This document shows, one piece after another, positions 5,552 through 7,407 of a stretch of DNA of 7,407 bases. The DNA is from Bacteroidota bacterium (GTDB lineage Bacteria; Bacteroidota; Bacteroidia; Chitinophagales; Chitinophagaceae): contig JAJXYG010000278.1 of NCBI GenBank assembly GCA_021780705.1, positions 1-7,407 on the forward strand, read 5' to 3'. Every line of letters begins with the position of its first letter. The stretch's first letter is position 1. The notes beneath the pieces were generated by a model. That model saw only the letters and a list, made by a program, of their open reading frames with translations. It was not told where the DNA came from and did not search any database. Made by a program: the position numbers and the translations under genes.

Positions 5552-6400
5552 ATGAATCTATTTAAGAGAAACGGGCAGGATAATTCAAGGGCGGAAATGT
5601 CTTTTATAGAACATCTCGACGTGCTCAGAGGTCATCTTTTCAAATCTGCCGTTGCAGTAGCCATCGGTGGGGTGATCATGGCCATTTACAATGATTTTAT
5701 TGTAGGAAAAATTCTGATGGGCCCCACCCATACCACCTTTCCTACCTATGGGGTGCTTTGCCATATCAGTGAATCCCTTGGACTGGGAGACCGGCTCTGC
5801 ATGACCCATATCAATGTCAGGATGCAGAGCACGGCCGTCGGCGGGCAGTTTGGGGTATACTTCAATATCATCCTGATCGGTGGCTTCATCCTGGCCTTCC
5901 CCTATGTGTTCTGGCAATTCTGGAAGTTCACCAAACCGGCCCTTACCAAAAAAGAATTGCGCAATACCCGGGGAGTGATCTTTTGGGTATCCCTGCTGTT
6001 CTTTATAGGAGTACTGTTCGGGTATTTTGTCATAGCCCCCTATACCATCCACTTTTTTGCCAATTTTACGCTAGCCAACGGTATTGAAAATATCTGGACC
6101 ATTACCAGTTACTTCAATACCCTGATCCCCCTGATCCTGGGAGCAGGACTGGCCTTCCAGTTACCCCTGGTGATGTTTTTCCTGGCCAAAATAGGGGTGG
6201 TCAGCGCCCAATTCCTGCGCAAGGGACGTAAATATGCCATCATCATCATGCTGGTCCTGTCCGGGATCATTACCCCTCCGGATATGCTCAGCCAGATCAT
6301 CTGTACCATCCCGCTGATGCTGTTATATGAAATCAGCATCCTGCTCTGCGTCAAGGTAGAGAAACAAAAAAAGATCGAAGAAGAAGAGGAGTGGGGATAG
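5552..6400 (+). CDS. tatC: Sec-independent translocase protein TatC
   Basis: A 282-residue TatC, the polytopic inner-membrane receptor for twin-arginine signal peptides. Six membrane segments are visible at about 29-49, 101-124, 143-166, 189-212, 226-243 and 246-266. Family landmarks are SFIEHLDVLRGHL at the cytoplasmic N-terminus, WQFWKFTKPALTKKELR (Phe126 and Glu135 align with E. coli Phe94 and Glu103), and SGIITPPD with Asp244 and LLYE with Glu260 (E. coli Asp211 and Glu227). The first periplasmic loop (about 50-100) is longer than in E. coli and contains Cys70 and Cys83. At the position of E. coli Glu15 there is Val24, with Asp23 just before it. The ATG is preceded by AGGAG at 5536-5540, an unusually good Shine-Dalgarno for this phylum though 11 nt away. 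gatA follows after 23 nt and is probably co-transcribed. Confidence 0.96.
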   Translation: MNLFKRNGQDNSRAEMSFIEHLDVLRGHLFKSAVAVAIGGVIMAIYNDFIVGKILMGPTHTTFPTYGVLCHISESLGLGDRLCMTHINVRMQSTAVGGQFGVYFNIILIGGFILAFPYVFWQFWKFTKPALTKKELRNTRGVIFWVSLLFFIGVLFGYFVIAPYTIHFFANFTLANGIENIWTITSYFNTLIPLILGAGLAFQLPLVMFFLAKIGVVSAQFLRKGRKYAIIIMLVLSGIITPPDMLSQIICTIPLMLLYEISILLCVKVEKQKKIEEEEEWG

Positions 6401-6423
6401 CCGGAGGGGTTGCCTAATTGAAC

Positions 6424-7407
6424 ATGAACCATACGCGTATTTTGCCAGATTTTTCATCCATAGAAGCTTACCACCAGTACCTGTCCCATACCCCGGACGG
6501 GTGCAGCCGGACGGTAGCCCACTACCTGGAACAAATCAGGACTCATGCCCACCTGAATGCATTTGTGGAAGTGTTTTCCGAGGAGAGTATGGCACGGGCC
6601 CGTGACCTGGACGCCAAACGGTCCAGGGGGGAGGCCACAGGCAAACTTCATGGGGTAGTGGTAGCCATCAAGGACGTGATCTGCTACCGGGACCATAAGG
6701 TGAGCGCGGCTTCCCGGATCCTGAAGGATTTTGTCTCGGTTTTTAGCGCCACGGCAGTAGAGCAAATGCTGCAGGAAGAGGCCATCATTATCGGCAGTTG
6801 TAACTGTGATGAATTTGCCATGGGCAGCACCAATGAAAATTCCGCCTACGGCAGGGTGCTCAATGCCCTCAGCGCCCAAAGGGTCCCCGGGGGCTCTTCC
6901 GGAGGGTCCGCCGTGGCCGTTCAGGCAGGCCTTTGTATGGTAAGCCTGGGCAGCGATACGGGGGGCTCGGTCAGGCAGCCTGCGGATTTCTGCGGGATCA
7001 TCGGGCTTAAACCCACTTATGGCAGAATTTCAAGGCACGGGCTGATCGCTTATGCATCCTCATTTGACCAGATAGGTATTTTCTCCCAAAATATTGCAGA
7101 TGCCTCCAGGGTACTGGAGGTGATCAATGGAAAGGACCCCTATGACAGTACGGTCCTTCAGGAAAAGGTAACTGAGTACCCAAAGGGTCCCAGTTCCAGG
7201 AAGTTCAGGATTGCCGTACTGAAGAATGCCCTGGAGCATCCCAGCCTGGATCCCGAGATCAGGGACTCCATCCGGGGACTGGCCGGCGAACTTCGTACCC
7301 AGGGCCACCCGGTGGAGGAAGTGGATTTCAACCTTATCGATTACATTGTCCCGGCTTATTATGTACTGACTACTGCGGAAGCTTCCAGTATCCTTTCCAG
7401 TTATGAC
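6424..7407 (+). CDS. gatA: Asp-tRNA(Asn)/Glu-tRNA(Gln) amidotransferase subunit A, 3'-truncated by window edge
   Basis: Amidase subunit of GatCAB, which releases ammonia from glutamine to convert Glu-tRNA-Gln or Asp-tRNA-Asn into the correctly amidated form. The first 328 residues of an expected 470-490 are present and the frame is open at the window end. The amidase signature is intact (VPGGSSGGSAVAVQAG, then GSDTGGSVRQPADFCG). The Ser-cisSer-Lys triad is Lys83, Ser158 and Ser182, with spacings of 75 and 24 that match the known family. Tyr313 aligns with a glutamine-pocket Tyr of characterised GatA. The N-terminal helices 30-67 are normal. The start is ATG 6424; TTG 6418 would add two residues and lies better placed after GGAGG (6403-6407), so it cannot be excluded. 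The gene is 23 nt after tatC and likely shares its transcript. Its presence implies the indirect route to Gln-tRNA and/or Asn-tRNA. Confidence 0.96.
   Translation, partial: MNHTRILPDFSSIEAYHQYLSHTPDGCSRTVAHYLEQIRTHAHLNAFVEVFSEESMARARDLDAKRSRGEATGKLHGVVVAIKDVICYRDHKVSAASRILKDFVSVFSATAVEQMLQEEAIIIGSCNCDEFAMGSTNENSAYGRVLNALSAQRVPGGSSGGSAVAVQAGLCMVSLGSDTGGSVRQPADFCGIIGLKPTYGRISRHGLIAYASSFDQIGIFSQNIADASRVLEVINGKDPYDSTVLQEKVTEYPKGPSSRKFRIAVLKNALEHPSLDPEIRDSIRGLAGELRTQGHPVEEVDFNLIDYIVPAYYVLTTAEASSILSSYD

Noticed and set aside
5585..6052. A 155-codon minus-strand frame opposite tatC.
   Set aside because: It lies wholly within tatC, shows no domain or start signal, and is explained by tatC codon use.
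6454..6879. A 141-codon minus-strand frame opposite the start of gatA.
   Set aside because: gatA on the + strand has full amidase-family sequence here; the reverse frame has no recognisable features.

Overview
This 7.4 kb window is ordinary core chromosome from a member of the Bacteroidota. The evidence is the gene order (pheT, a coiled-coil gene, zapA, rny; then rplS; then tatA, tatC, gatA), Bacteroidota-type promoters with a TAnnTTTG box, the general lack of strong Shine-Dalgarno sequences, and protein variants typical of the phylum. These variants include a TatA with [16 protein letters not shown] and a TatC with an enlarged first periplasmic loop. The GatA and TatC sequences look most like the Chitinophagales/Sphingobacteriia side of the phylum, but that finer placement is from memory and tentative. 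Every gene is on the + strand. I see no mobile element, CRISPR array, tRNA or rRNA.

Layout. Positions 1-2565 hold a tightly packed operon: the 3' four-fifths of pheT (Phe-tRNA synthetase beta chain, cut by the window edge), a 95-residue coiled-coil protein 3 nt later, and zapA 1 nt after that. A 190 bp AT-rich gap with a candidate promoter leads to rny (RNase Y, 2756-4318). A 100 bp gap with a clear TAnnTTTG promoter leads to rplS (L19, 4419-4769), which ends in a strong terminator. Next comes a 41-codon lipoprotein gene (4882-5007) that is absent from the supplied ORF calls and is flanked by two GC-rich palindromes. tatA follows with its own TAnnTTTG promoter and its own terminator, then tatC with a dyad in its promoter region. 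Finally gatA starts 23 nt after tatC and runs off the right end.

How the genes fit together. Three themes are present: translation (PheT, L19, and GatA of the tRNA amidotransferase), Z-ring regulation (ZapA with a probable coiled-coil partner, comparable by position to ZauP), and envelope functions (a minimal TatA-TatC system for exporting folded proteins, membrane-anchored RNase Y, and a tiny lipoprotein). No new multi-gene system is evident. The points most worth following are the ZapA-upstream coiled-coil protein, the unlisted mini-lipoprotein with its flanking palindromes, the substitution at a normally acidic signal-peptide-binding position in TatC, and the dyad sitting in the spacer of the proposed tatC promoter.
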